Positions 44,510 through 53,112 of a stretch of DNA of 64,000 nucleotides are shown here, piece after piece (the stretch's first letter is position 1; every line of letters begins with the position of its first letter). The DNA lies in NCBI RefSeq assembly GCF_002159845.1, contig NZ_NFJK01000004.1, forward strand, positions 186,001-250,000, written 5' to 3'. A program made the position numbers and the translations under genes. The notes under the pieces were generated by a model. That model did no database searches. It saw only the letters and a list, made by a program, of their open reading frames with translations, and had not been told where the DNA came from. The DNA is from Anaeromassilibacillus sp. An250 (GTDB taxonomy: Bacteria > Bacillota > Clostridia > Oscillospirales > Acutalibacteraceae).

Positions 44510-46581
44510 CGGATACCGATTGGAAAGAGGAGGCCGGGATGGGCGCGGAGCCGCCTGTGCCGGAATCCCCTGTGATACCGCCGGTTGCCGAGGGAACAGA
44601 GCCGGGGGCCGGGGAACTGCCACAGCAGGGAGTGCCGGCAGAACCGGTTCAGGAATCCCCTGCGGGCCAGCTGGACGGGCCGGAAGAGGCTTCTTCCGAT
44701 CTGCTGCCGGACAGTGGCGCGCCAGTTGGTGCGGCGGAACCGGCTGGGGAGACAAACGGGCCGGCCAGTGCCCCATCGCAACCTGGAGAATCCGGGGAGC
44801 AAGTATATGAGGAGCCGGTTGCAGATGCGCCGGTTGGAGAACAGATGGAAGAACCCATACCGCAAGATGCATTTGCAGAAGGGGCAACATCGGAAGCGCC
44901 AAATGGAGCGGTACCGGAGGCGGCCCCCGGAACGCCGGCGGAGGCAGGCGCACAGCCAAGCCCCCAGGATGGGCAGGGGCAACCCGGGACTATCCACCTG
45001 GAAAAGGACCGGGATATCTCCAGTGGGGCGCCCATCCCGGACACAATGCCGGTTGGGCGGGAAAGCGCTCCCCAGCAGGAATATGGCGCGCCCCCGTATG
45101 CGAACCCCTATCAGCACTATGGACAGTATCAGAATCCTTACATGGGTTCGTCCTACGGCCAGCCGCCGCAAGGTGGGCCGTATCAAAATCCGCAGGCGCC
45201 GTATGCACCGCCGTATCCGCAGCAGCAAGTATACTGGAACTACCAGCAGCAGCCGGGCCAGCCGCCGATGGGCGGTGCGATGCCTCCGCAGCCTCCCCAG
45301 GGGGGGCAGCCGGGGCAGGACCCGCAGGAGCCGCGCCGCAAGATGAGCGGCGGATTGAAAGCGTTCCTGTGGATCCTCGGCATTTTGGCGGGCCTGTTCC
45401 TGGTGGCGTTCTGTGTTGTGAGCATCAACACCGCGGTGTTGCAGATGGAACAGGGCGGCAATACCACGGAGGGCCAGAACCCCTCGGCCAGCGAACCTGC
45501 GCCCGATGGCGGGACGTCCCCGGAAGAGGGGCAGAGCACCCCGCCGCAAAATGATGCGACCGACCCGGACAACGCCGGGATGGTGATCGAACCCCGGCCG
45601 GAAGGGGACGGGATGAGCGCCAAGGAGGTCTACCGCCAGGTTGTCGAGAGCGTGGTCGGCGTGGAGACGTCCGCGGACGATGGGACCGGCCTGCTGAGCC
45701 AGGGTTCTGGAATTGTTGCGACGAAGAGCGGGTATATCATCACCAATGCGCACGTGGTGGAGTACTCCAAGGATTACAATGTAACGGTGACCCTGCACGA
45801 AGATGAGACCGCGTATGATGCAGTGGTCGTGGGGTACGACAAGACCTCCGACCTCGCGATTTTAAAAATCGAAGCGGATAATCTAAAGCCCGCTGTGTTT
45901 GGCGATGTGGACCAGATGGAGATCGGCGACGAAGTGCTGGCGATCGGCAATCCGGGCGGCCTGGATTTCGCCAGCACCCTGACGGGCGGCTATATTTCCG
46001 CATTGAACCGTACGCTGAAATCCAACAGCGACAACGGGATGACCTACATCCAGACGGATGCGGCGATCAATCCCGGCAATTCCGGCGGGCCGCTGGTCAA
46101 CATGTACGGCCAGGTGATCGGCATCAACTCTAACAAAATCATCTCCACCGGCTACGAGGGGATGGGATTTGCCATCCCGGTCAGCCATGCAAAATCCATC
46201 ATCGACGACTTGATCGCACGGGGATATGTCAGCGGGCGCGCCCGCTTGGGGATTACGGCCAGCAATGTGGCCGGGATGCAGGCACAGCTGGCAGGGCTGC
46301 CCAACGGCGTGCGGATCATCAGCATTGATCCGGAAAGCAGCTTCGCGCAGGCCGGCGCTGTGGTGGGCGACATCATCACCCAAGCGGATGGCGACACTAT
46401 TGAAAGCATGGACGACCTCTATACGGTGCTGGGACGCCATAAGCCTGGGGATGTGATTGCGGTTACCCTGTATCAGCCGTCTCAAAACGGGGGCAATGGG
46501 CAGAGCCGCGAAGTACAGATTACACTTTTGGAGGACCGCGGGGAAACCCAGCAGACGGTCAGCCAACCAGCAACGCCGTAA
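44506..46581 (+). CDS. Membrane-anchored HtrA/DegP-type serine protease with long disordered N-terminus
   Basis: A 691-residue protein. Residues 1-280 are low-complexity, first Glu/Pro/Gly-rich, then Tyr/Gln/Pro-rich (YPQQQVYWNYQQQPGQPP). A membrane helix lies at about 285-307. The trypsin-like domain has His in ITNAHVVE (near 413), Asp in SDLAILKIE (near 448) and Ser in NPGNSGGPLV (near 523); one PDZ domain follows (about 575-680). HtrA proteases degrade misfolded exported proteins. The N-terminal tail, cytoplasmic by topology, is far longer than usual. ATG 44506 has AAGGAGG and overlaps the kinase stop. Part of an envelope-stress operon (inference). Confidence 0.92.
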   Translation: MTDTDWKEEAGMGAEPPVPESPVIPPVAEGTEPGAGELPQQGVPAEPVQESPAGQLDGPEEASSDLLPDSGAPVGAAEPAGETNGPASAPSQPGESGEQVYEEPVADAPVGEQMEEPIPQDAFAEGATSEAPNGAVPEAAPGTPAEAGAQPSPQDGQGQPGTIHLEKDRDISSGAPIPDTMPVGRESAPQQEYGAPPYANPYQHYGQYQNPYMGSSYGQPPQGGPYQNPQAPYAPPYPQQQVYWNYQQQPGQPPMGGAMPPQPPQGGQPGQDPQEPRRKMSGGLKAFLWILGILAGLFLVAFCVVSINTAVLQMEQGGNTTEGQNPSASEPAPDGGTSPEEGQSTPPQNDATDPDNAGMVIEPRPEGDGMSAKEVYRQVVESVVGVETSADDGTGLLSQGSGIVATKSGYIITNAHVVEYSKDYNVTVTLHEDETAYDAVVVGYDKTSDLAILKIEADNLKPAVFGDVDQMEIGDEVLAIGNPGGLDFASTLTGGYISALNRTLKSNSDNGMTYIQTDAAINPGNSGGPLVNMYGQVIGINSNKIISTGYEGMGFAIPVSHAKSIIDDLIARGYVSGRARLGITASNVAGMQAQLAGLPNGVRIISIDPESSFAQAGAVVGDIITQADGDTIESMDDLYTVLGRHKPGDVIAVTLYQPSQNGGNGQSREVQITLLEDRGETQQTVSQPATP

Positions 46582-46630
46582 TGAGGCGAAAGCCATAGGC
46601 CCGGCGTGGATTGCCAACATAGAGAATAAT

Positions 46631-46680
46631 AAAGGACGCTTTTCAACGGCTTTGTCTGCCGTTGGGAAGCGTCCTTTTTA
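46631..46680 (+). terminator. Intrinsic terminator of the regulator-kinase-protease operon
   Basis: AAAGGACGCTTTTCAACGGC pairs with GCCGTTGGGAAGCGTCCTTT (46631-46678) and runs into TTTTT. Confidence 0.75.
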
Positions 46681-46827
46681 CTTGTTTTTTCGGGAGCTGC
46701 TCCGCCATTCTTTTTGAAAGGGATTGCCTTTCAGGCCCGGTGGTTGGAAAGGCTGGTATAACGGCTTTCTTGGGGGGCCGATTCAAGAACCAGGGAGAAG
46801 CCGGGCCGATGCACGGGGATTAGAGGC

Positions 46828-47286
46828 TTACAGGCGTAGGCCCTTCACATCTTTAATGCGGGAGAGAATGACGTGGCTGTTTAAGCGGATAACGCCGGGC
46901 AGACGGTCGAGCTCTGTCCGGATGAAGGTCTCCAGTGCTTCCTGCGAGGAGGCGACAGCATGGACATGCAGGCTGCTGCTGCCGGTCATGCGGTAAATTT
47001 GGGTCACGGTGTCGTTGGCGGAAAGCCGGCCGATGATTTCTTCCAACGAGGCGGGTTCCGCCTCAATTTCAAAATAGCAGGAGATAGCCCCACTGATCTT
47101 TTGCGGGTTGATAATCGTCGTGTATTCCTCAATGATGCCGCTTCTTTCCAGGGCGTCGATGCGCGATTTGACCGCTACCCTGGAAAGCCCCACCTTTTCC
47201 CCGATCTCTGAGTAGGAATAGCGTGCGTTTTCAATCAGCAGAGACAAAATCTTTTGGTCCAATGCGTCAAGTCCATCCAGAAACAT
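46828..47286 (-). CDS. Lrp/AsnC-family transcriptional regulator
   Basis: A 152-residue protein. The N-terminal HTH (about 6-55: LDQKILSLLIENARYSYSEI, then VGLSRVAVKSRIDALE) and the C-terminal RAM/AsnC ligand domain (RMTGSSSLHVHAV) are complete. ATG 47286 lies 9 bases behind GGAGGG; an upstream ATG touches that site. Lrp-type proteins sense amino acids or other small molecules. The gene is divergent from a MATE exporter, and the 155 bases between them carry a palindrome next to the exporter promoter, so it probably regulates the exporter and itself. Confidence 0.92.
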   Translation of the reverse strand: MFLDGLDALDQKILSLLIENARYSYSEIGEKVGLSRVAVKSRIDALERSGIIEEYTTIINPQKISGAISCYFEIEAEPASLEEIIGRLSANDTVTQIYRMTGSSSLHVHAVASSQEALETFIRTELDRLPGVIRLNSHVILSRIKDVKGLRL

Positions 47287-47359
47287 GCGGTTCATCCCTC
47301 CATCACATGATAAAACGATTATAGCATACTTTCTTAACAAAACAAATAGGAATATAGAA

Positions 47360-47415
47360 TTGACATAACGTTTTTATTTTGCTAATATAGCTTACGAAAA
47401 GTTAATTTAAACTTA
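47360..47415 (+). promoter_or_regulatory. Sigma-A promoter and palindrome before the MATE gene
   Basis: TTGACA (47360-47365), 17-base spacer, TAATAT (47383-47388). Just downstream AGTTAATTTAAACT (about 47400-47413) is a near-perfect palindrome at the transcription start region and a likely binding site for the divergent Lrp regulator. Confidence 0.7.
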
Positions 47416-47441
47416 CATAACGAAATAAGAGGGATGGAAAT

Positions 47442-48782
47442 ATGCAAAGAGACCTGACAAGCGGAAAGATCACAGGGAATTTGCTGAAATTTGCATTCCC
47501 GTTGATGATCGGGAATCTTTTGCAGCAATGTTACAATGTGGCGGATACGTGGGTCGTGGGGCAGTTCCTTGGCTCGGACGCACTGGCCGCCGTGGGTTCT
47601 TCCTATACGCTGATGACCTTTTTAACCTCGATCTTGCTCGGGCTCTGCATGGGGAGCGGCGCGGCTTTTTCCATGCAGTATGGGAAAAAAGATTACGAGC
47701 GTTTAAAGTGCTGTATGTTTGAGTCCTTTGTCCTGATTGCCGGGATTACATTGTTTGTGAATTTGGTGGTGTTTCTCGGCTTGGACGGGATCGTCTGGCT
47801 GTTACAGACCCCGGCGGAGATTGTCGGTCTGATGAAGGAATACCTGTGGGTGATTTTCTGGGGGCTTGTGGCCATATTCCTCTATAACTATTTTGCCAAT
47901 CTTCTGCGGGCGGTTGGAAACTCCGTGGTGCCGCTGGTGTTTTTAGGGACCTCCGCCGTGCTGAATGTGGTCCTGGATCTGGTCTGTGTGCTGGTTTTCC
48001 ATTGGGGCGTGGCGGGCGCTGCGATTGCCACCGTCTTTTCCCAGTATGTTTCCGGGATTGGCATTTGGATTTATACATGGGTGCGTTTCCCGGAGCTGCG
48101 GCCGGAGAAACGCCACATGTGCTGGGACAGAGGGATTTTAAAGCAGATTACCAATCTCTCCCTCCTGACCTGCGTACAGCAATCCATTATGAATTTCGGC
48201 ATTCTGATGGTCCAGGGATTGATTAACAGCTTTGGGACCGTTGTCATGGCGGCGTTTGCGGCTGCGGTGAAGATTGATTCCTTCGCCTACATGCCGGTGC
48301 AGGATTTTGGAAATGCATTTTCCACCTTTGTGGCCCAGAACTACGGCGCAGAGAAGCCGGAGCGGATTCAGAAAGGCGTGAAGAGCGCAGTCCTCTCCGC
48401 GTTTGTGTTCTGCGTCATTGTGAGCACGCTTGTGTGCGTGTTTGCCCGACCGCTCATGGAGCTCTTTATCCACCCCACAGAAACGGAGATTATCCGCGTG
48501 GGGGTGGAATACCTGCGGATCGAGGCGTCGTTCTATATCGGGATTGGCCTGCTGTTCCTGCTGTATGGGTTCTACCGCGCGATGAACCGGCCGGGGATGT
48601 CCGTGGTGCTGACGGTCATTTCCCTGGGGACGCGGGTGGCGCTGGCGTACCTCTTATCTGCGGTTCCATGGATTGGCGTGACGGGCATTTGGGTCTCTGT
48701 GCCCATCGGATGGCTGTTGGCCGATTTGGTGGGGGTTTTCGTTTATAAAAAGATGAGGAATTCCATGTTTGGAAAAGGGTAG
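47442..48782 (+). CDS. MATE-family efflux transporter
   Basis: A 446-residue membrane protein with twelve predicted helices in two similar halves. The first half begins GNLLKFAFPLMIGNLLQQCY and has VADTWVVGQFLG; the second half repeats the pattern (QQSIMNFGILMVQGLINSFG, and AAFAAAVKIDSFAYMPVQDF over two turns). MATE proteins export cationic compounds, drugs or metabolites in exchange for H+ or Na+. The strong promoter and divergent Lrp gene suggest induction by a small molecule, perhaps an amino-acid-like substrate. Confidence 0.92.
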   Translation: MQRDLTSGKITGNLLKFAFPLMIGNLLQQCYNVADTWVVGQFLGSDALAAVGSSYTLMTFLTSILLGLCMGSGAAFSMQYGKKDYERLKCCMFESFVLIAGITLFVNLVVFLGLDGIVWLLQTPAEIVGLMKEYLWVIFWGLVAIFLYNYFANLLRAVGNSVVPLVFLGTSAVLNVVLDLVCVLVFHWGVAGAAIATVFSQYVSGIGIWIYTWVRFPELRPEKRHMCWDRGILKQITNLSLLTCVQQSIMNFGILMVQGLINSFGTVVMAAFAAAVKIDSFAYMPVQDFGNAFSTFVAQNYGAEKPERIQKGVKSAVLSAFVFCVIVSTLVCVFARPLMELFIHPTETEIIRVGVEYLRIEASFYIGIGLLFLLYGFYRAMNRPGMSVVLTVISLGTRVALAYLLSAVPWIGVTGIWVSVPIGWLLADLVGVFVYKKMRNSMFGKG

Positions 48783-48797
48783 GGTTTTATAAAAGAA

Positions 48798-48843
48798 AAA
48801 AGGGCTGTTGCACAAGCGAAAAGCCGTGCAACAGCCCTTTTTT
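48798..48843. terminator. Bidirectional terminator
   Basis: AAAGGGCTGTTGCAC (48798-48812) pairs with GTGCAACAGCCCTTT (48827-48841), with A-run before and T-run after. It ends both the MATE gene and the minus-strand ribbon-helix-helix gene. Confidence 0.75.
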
Positions 48844-48852
48844 CCTTTTGCG

Positions 48853-49017
48853 TCATTCTTCCAGACAATGCTCAATCATGCTGACAACGACATTGTTGAA
48901 GCTGGTGTGGTTCTCTTTCGCAATCTGTTCCACTTTCTCAATCAACTCGACAGAAAGATAGAGAGACTTATACCCGGCTTTTACTTTTTGTTTCGTTTTC
49001 TTTGGAACAAACGGCAT
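48853..49017 (-). CDS. Small ribbon-helix-helix-like protein
   Basis: A 54-residue protein starting MPFVPKKTKQKVKAGYKSLY, then LSVELIEKVEQIAKENHTSF and NNVVVSMIEHCLEE. The pattern of a short strand (YKSLYLSV) followed by two helices fits an Arc/CopG-type DNA-binding protein. AAAGGGGGAG precedes ATG 49017. Such proteins are often antitoxins or plasmid and phage regulators, but no toxin gene is recognisable next to it. Confidence 0.7.
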   Translation of the reverse strand: MPFVPKKTKQKVKAGYKSLYLSVELIEKVEQIAKENHTSFNNVVVSMIEHCLEE

Positions 49018-49128
49018 GGACTCTCCCCCTTTCTATGGTTCTATTGTATGATAAATACATATGATAAAATATATGAGAAATTTCTATTACATTTTTCTAT
49101 GATATTTTATAAAATGATGGGGGAGGTG

Positions 49129-49309
49129 ATGGAATACGCTTTTGCGACCATTCCTTTTGTATTTACCAAGAAAAGGGTAGATGCATTTTAAAAAAGATTT
49201 CGCTTGATGAGATGGGACTGTGCCGGGAGTGTATCCTGTTAGATTTGCCGGAGAGCGAAAAGGAAAGCATCAAAAAATGGATGCGCATGGAATTTGAGGA
49301 GAGATGAAA
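49129..49309 (+). pseudogene. Possible small gene interrupted by a frameshift
   Basis: ATG 49129 with GGGGGAGGTG opens a 20-codon frame (MEYAFATIPFVFTKKRVDAF, stop at 49189-49191). In the -1 frame protein-like sequence continues at once: KKISLDEMGLCRECILLDLP to a stop at 49309. The joint lies at ATTTTAAAAAAG, a slippery-looking run. It may be a frameshifted gene, a -1 programmed shift or a sequencing error; the joined product would have about 55 residues. A hairpin with stem CCCCATTTGAT follows at 49313-49356. Confidence 0.35.
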
Positions 49310-49391
49310 AAGCCCCATTTGATTAGATAGCATACAGTACCATCTATCAAATGGGGTGTAGTTTATTAAAATGCAGGATCTTTTTTATGTA

Positions 49392-50237
49392 TCAAAAAAT
49401 AACCAATAGAACAGAGCCAATTAATAACAAGATAGAAATAGCAAATATCCAAAATAATGGCTCTTTTAATAACCACTTAAATTGATTTGTTTCACCAGAT
49501 TTTCTAGGAATCAATTTTCCAGTAATTAGTCCGACAAAACTAACTAATACGCCGATACCACCTAGAAAAATTAAATTAAAGGTAAGCATATCTTTCAGGG
49601 TTAAGTTGCAGAAGAAGCCAACGTTCAAATTAATTAGGCTAAATATTCCAATAAAAATAGTCATAACGATGACTACGTTATTGTATATGCGCTTTTCGAC
49701 TTCCTCGACAGATTCAACCTTCTCCTGTAATTCGATCACATCTGGTAGCTCTGAAGAAGGATACTTTGCAATACCGCTAAAATCAAATTCGTCGCTAAAT
49801 ACTCCTTCATAAGGATGTTCTACTTCTTCGTCTAGTTTATTGAACATAATGGAGGCGATCGAATCTCCCTTTTTTAAACGAATATGATCCTTTGAAACAT
49901 TTGCCACCCTTAAAAAAATTTTTGTATGATGTCCGGGATGATAAACAGGTGAATCAACATACAATCCCCTACGGATACGAGAATTACGTTGAACAATGAT
50001 TCCCATATAATCATTGGGAAGCCAGATGTTTTCAGTACAAGATATAAATACTGTTTCACCAGGCTTTAATATATGGTTTTCGACACGTTTACCACGCTCA
50101 TTAGAGTCATCACAAATATTAATACATTCAATCTGTAGATCATATGAAATTGCGCCAAGTTTGCTTCGATCGTATGGTTGAAGTGCATTTGGATGTGTCG
50201 TTATTAAATTGTCTATTTGACGATCTGTTAGGAACAC
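49392..50237 (-). CDS. Membrane protein with dCTP-deaminase/dUTPase-like domain
   Basis: A 281-residue protein. Residues 1-150 resemble the dCTP deaminase/dUTPase trimer fold: FLTDRQIDNLI, ISYDLQIECINI, QRNSRIRRGLYVDSPVYHPG and LKKGDSIASIMFNKLD. In true deaminases a Glu follows the PGxxG strand (LE); here the place reads KIFLRV, so the catalytic Glu seems lost. Residues 160-185 are a charged linker, then three membrane helices (about 187-208, 216-240, 258-281). It is AT-rich between GC-rich genes, suggesting transfer. Function is unknown: perhaps nucleotide sensing or phage defence. Confidence 0.7.
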   Translation of the reverse strand: MFLTDRQIDNLITTHPNALQPYDRSKLGAISYDLQIECINICDDSNERGKRVENHILKPGETVFISCTENIWLPNDYMGIIVQRNSRIRRGLYVDSPVYHPGHHTKIFLRVANVSKDHIRLKKGDSIASIMFNKLDEEVEHPYEGVFSDEFDFSGIAKYPSSELPDVIELQEKVESVEEVEKRIYNNVVIVMTIFIGIFSLINLNVGFFCNLTLKDMLTFNLIFLGGIGVLVSFVGLITGKLIPRKSGETNQFKWLLKEPLFWIFAISILLLIGSVLLVIF

Positions 50238-50364
50238 AAAAAGACATCTCCTCCTATATGATGTGTAGGATACTCTATTAAATTACTACATCTATCTATA
50301 AATTGCAAGAGATTTTAATGGGAGATATATCTAAGAAATGCAGGATTTCTTTCAATTATTCGAA

Positions 50365-51240
50365 TTATCGCTCCCTGCCGAGGAAAAACAAGGCGATTGT
50401 GCCGGGGCCGGAGTGGGCGCCGATGACCGGGCCGACGTAGTTGATGACCACCGGTTTCCGGACGCCGAGGCGCCGCTGGACCTCCCCAGCTACAAATTGG
50501 GCATCCTCCAGAGAATCGCCGTGGCTGATGAAAACCGTCTGCTCTTCCGGGGCGATTGCAAGCTGCTCCATGCGGTCCACCAGGGCGGTTAGAGAGGGGC
50601 GGCGGCCACGCGCTTTGCTGACATTGATCAGATGGCCCGCGTTATCCATATGCATGACCGGCTTGATGCTCAGCATCGTACCGACCAGGGCGGTTGCGGC
50701 CGAAACGCGCCCACCGCGCTTGAGAAATTGCAGGTCTTCCACAGTGAACCAATGGCAGAGGTGAAATTTTTCGGTTTCCAACCAATCGCGCACCTCTTCA
50801 ATGCCCTTTCCTTTGGCGCGCTCCTGTGCGGCAAGATAGACCAGCAGGCCCTGGCCCAGAGAGGCGCAGAGGGAATCGACCGCGTAGATTTTCCGCTCCG
50901 GATATTTTTGCGACAGCTCTTGAACGGCGACCGCAGCGGCATTGTACGTGTTGCTGAGTCCGGAGGAAAAGGCGATGCACAGGACGTCTTTGCCCGCTGC
51001 CAAAAGGGGTTCCATCGCGGAGGTAAACGCCTCGACGTTGACCGCGGAGGTGGTGCAGGGCTGCCCCGCGCGAAGCGCCTCATAAAAGGTGTGCAGGGGG
51101 ATTTCCCGCTCATCCAGATAATTATAATACTCCTTCCCCTGCATCACAAAGGCGAGCGGAAGAACGGTCAGGTCCATTTCCTGCGCCATCGGTGCGGGAA
51201 GGTCGCAGGAAGAGTCTGTGACAATGGAAAATGTGTTCAT
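50365..51240 (-). CDS. DegV-family fatty-acid-binding protein
   Basis: A 291-residue protein beginning FSIVTDSSCDLPAPMAQEMD, the family's N-terminus, with TSAVNVEAF, AFSSGLSNTYNAA and the C-terminal VGPVIGAHSGPGTIALFF. DegV/FakB proteins hold a fatty acid for the kinase FakA in phospholipid synthesis. ATG 51240 has AAAGGAGG. No fakA gene is visible here. It closes the core region before the phage cluster. Confidence 0.93.
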   Translation of the reverse strand: MNTFSIVTDSSCDLPAPMAQEMDLTVLPLAFVMQGKEYYNYLDEREIPLHTFYEALRAGQPCTTSAVNVEAFTSAMEPLLAAGKDVLCIAFSSGLSNTYNAAAVAVQELSQKYPERKIYAVDSLCASLGQGLLVYLAAQERAKGKGIEEVRDWLETEKFHLCHWFTVEDLQFLKRGGRVSAATALVGTMLSIKPVMHMDNAGHLINVSKARGRRPSLTALVDRMEQLAIAPEEQTVFISHGDSLEDAQFVAGEVQRRLGVRKPVVINYVGPVIGAHSGPGTIALFFLGRER

Positions 51241-51540
51241 TGGGAAGCCTCCTTTCCTGGATTGGATCATCGTTGTGATTAGTTTACCACAGAAATTGCA
51301 GCACAGAAATGTTCCTTAGAAATAAAAAGTGATTTTATCTTAAAAATTATATGAAATAGTTTTGAAAATAATATGTGATTTTAAAAGGGTATGTTCGGGT
51401 GGTTGTATATCGTGAGAAAGACAGGGTGGATGGTTTGTGCCGTCCGCCCTTTTCAAATTTTTTCCGGTTTTTTTCAAAAAATTTGCTTCATCAGGCAAAT
51501 TCTCCAGGTTTTTTCCGCGGTAGGTGAAAGGAGGTTTGCC
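51241..51540 (+). other. Region upstream of the phage cluster
   Basis: About 300 AT-rich bases. TTGAAAATAATATG-like tracts (51350-51385) may contain promoters in either direction, but no hexamer pair with correct spacing stands out. No integrase, repressor or attachment site is seen. AAAGGAGG just before 51541 belongs to the first phage gene. Confidence 0.4.
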
Positions 51541-51867
51541 TTGGAACGAAAGACAAAAACCCGGAAAACCCGTGCGCGCCGGGTGAAAAAAGGCTATGAG
51601 ACGTTGGCGTTCGGTGGGATTGAGGATGCCGTGCGCTTGCTCTTTTGTGAAGACCTCAAGCCGGAGGATTTGGAAGGGCTGGACTTATACAACGTGGCGG
51701 AGATCCGGAGGCCGAGAGGCGGCGGCATGGAAATCAAATTTTTCGACCGCATCAAGGCGCTTCAATGCCTGGAACGCATGGAGACGGAGGCAGGGCAACC
51801 CAGCCTGTTCGAAGCTTTGGAAGCGGGCGCACGGGCGCTGAACAAGGGGGAACCGGATGAAACTTGA
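51541..51867 (+). CDS. PBSX-type terminase small subunit
   Basis: A 108-residue basic protein from TTG 51541 behind AAAGGAGG. The sequence GIEDAVRLLFCEDLKPEDLE, then YNVAEIRRPRGGGMEIKFFD and RIKALQCLERM, is characteristic of XtmA-like small terminases, which recognise DNA for packaging. In PBSX the family member is longer and has an N-terminal HTH; here only the C-terminal type region is present. The large subunit gene overlaps its end by 11 bases. Confidence 0.75.
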   Translation: MERKTKTRKTRARRVKKGYETLAFGGIEDAVRLLFCEDLKPEDLEGLDLYNVAEIRRPRGGGMEIKFFDRIKALQCLERMETEAGQPSLFEALEAGARALNKGEPDET

Positions 51868-53107
51868 ACCATTTTCCCCAAAACAGTTGCGGGCGATGTG
51901 CTGGTGGTGCCCTGGCAGCCCGGATGCGGGGCGGGACGCGGTGATCTGCGACGGCGCTGTGCGAAGCGGAAAGACCCTCTGCTTAGGAATCGGCTTCGCG
52001 GCCTGGGCAAGCCGTTCCTTTCACGGGCAGGCGTTCGCCTTTTGCGGCCGCACCATCCGCTCCCTCAAGCGCAATTTGCTGAACACCCTGCTGCCCGCCT
52101 TGCGTCAGGCGGGGTTCGGCTGTGCGGTGTATCAGAGCGAAAACTGGATGGAGCTGTCCTATGCCGGACGCAAAAACCGGTTCTATTTCTTTGGCGGGAA
52201 GGACGAAGGCTCCGCAGCGCTGATCCAGGGGATGACCCTGGCAGGGGTCTTGCTGGACGAAGTGGCGTTGATGCCGCGCTCGTTTGTGGAGCAGGCGCTC
52301 GCACGCTGTTCGGTGGATGGATCGAAATTTTGGTTTAATTGTAATCCGGAACATCCGCAGCACTGGTTTTACCAGGAGTGGATTCTACAGTCCCAACAGA
52401 AAAACGCCCTCTACCTGCACTTTACCATGCAGGACAATCCCGCGCTCAGCCCGGAAGTGATTGCGCGGTATGAGCAGCTCTATTCCGGCGCATTTTACGA
52501 GCGCTTTATCCGGGGCCGTTGGGTGGCAGCGCAGGGGTTGGTCTATCCATTCCTGACGCGGGCCATGCTTTGCGAGGCACCGGCAAATCTGGAGGAATTC
52601 CGGGTGTCCTGCGATTATGGGACCGTCAATCCCGCTTCCTTCGGCTTATGGGGAAAACGCAATGGCGTGTGGTACCGGATCGACGAGTATTACTATGATT
52701 CCCGCAGGGAGGGAGCACAGAGGACGGACGAAGAACACTATGCGGGGCTGGTGGAACTCTGCGGCGGCCGCCGGATCGAGTGCGTGGTGGTCGACCCCTC
52801 TGCGGCAAGCTTTATGGAGACGATCCGGCGGCATGGGGCCTACCGGGTTCTGCCGGCGGAAAACGACGTATTGGACGGCATCCGGCGCGTGAGCGTGGCG
52901 CTCAAGCAGGGCGAGATCAAAATCTGTGCGAACTGCGCGGACGCCGTCCGGGAGTTTGGGCTCTATCGCTGGGCGGATGTGGCGGGAAAGGACGCGCCGC
53001 TCAAGGAAAACGACCATGCGATGGACGACATCCGGTATTTTGTAGCGTCCTTGCAGAGGGAGACGGATGATTTCTGCGCGGTCAGTGTGGCGCGCCGGGA
53101 GGAGTGA
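51857..53107 (+). CDS. PBSX-type terminase large subunit
   Basis: A 416-residue protein of normal length. The packaging ATPase has a Walker A in GAVRSGKTLCLGIGF and Walker B in VLLDEVALMPRSF. The RNase-H nuclease domain has DYGTVNPASFGLW (near 253), VVVDPSAASF and a final Asp in NDHAMDDIRYF. It drives DNA into the capsid. Overlaps with both neighbours show translational coupling. All catalytic features look intact. Confidence 0.9.
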   Translation: MKLEPFSPKQLRAMCWWCPGSPDAGRDAVICDGAVRSGKTLCLGIGFAAWASRSFHGQAFAFCGRTIRSLKRNLLNTLLPALRQAGFGCAVYQSENWMELSYAGRKNRFYFFGGKDEGSAALIQGMTLAGVLLDEVALMPRSFVEQALARCSVDGSKFWFNCNPEHPQHWFYQEWILQSQQKNALYLHFTMQDNPALSPEVIARYEQLYSGAFYERFIRGRWVAAQGLVYPFLTRAMLCEAPANLEEFRVSCDYGTVNPASFGLWGKRNGVWYRIDEYYYDSRREGAQRTDEEHYAGLVELCGGRRIECVVVDPSAASFMETIRRHGAYRVLPAENDVLDGIRRVSVALKQGEIKICANCADAVREFGLYRWADVAGKDAPLKENDHAMDDIRYFVASLQRETDDFCAVSVARREE

Positions 53108-53112
53108 AAAGC

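Noticed and set aside
43553-45798. Large antisense frames over the kinase and HtrA genes
   Set aside because: The plus-strand kinase and protease motifs are complete and overlapping in an operon; the antisense products are Arg/Pro/His-rich shadows.
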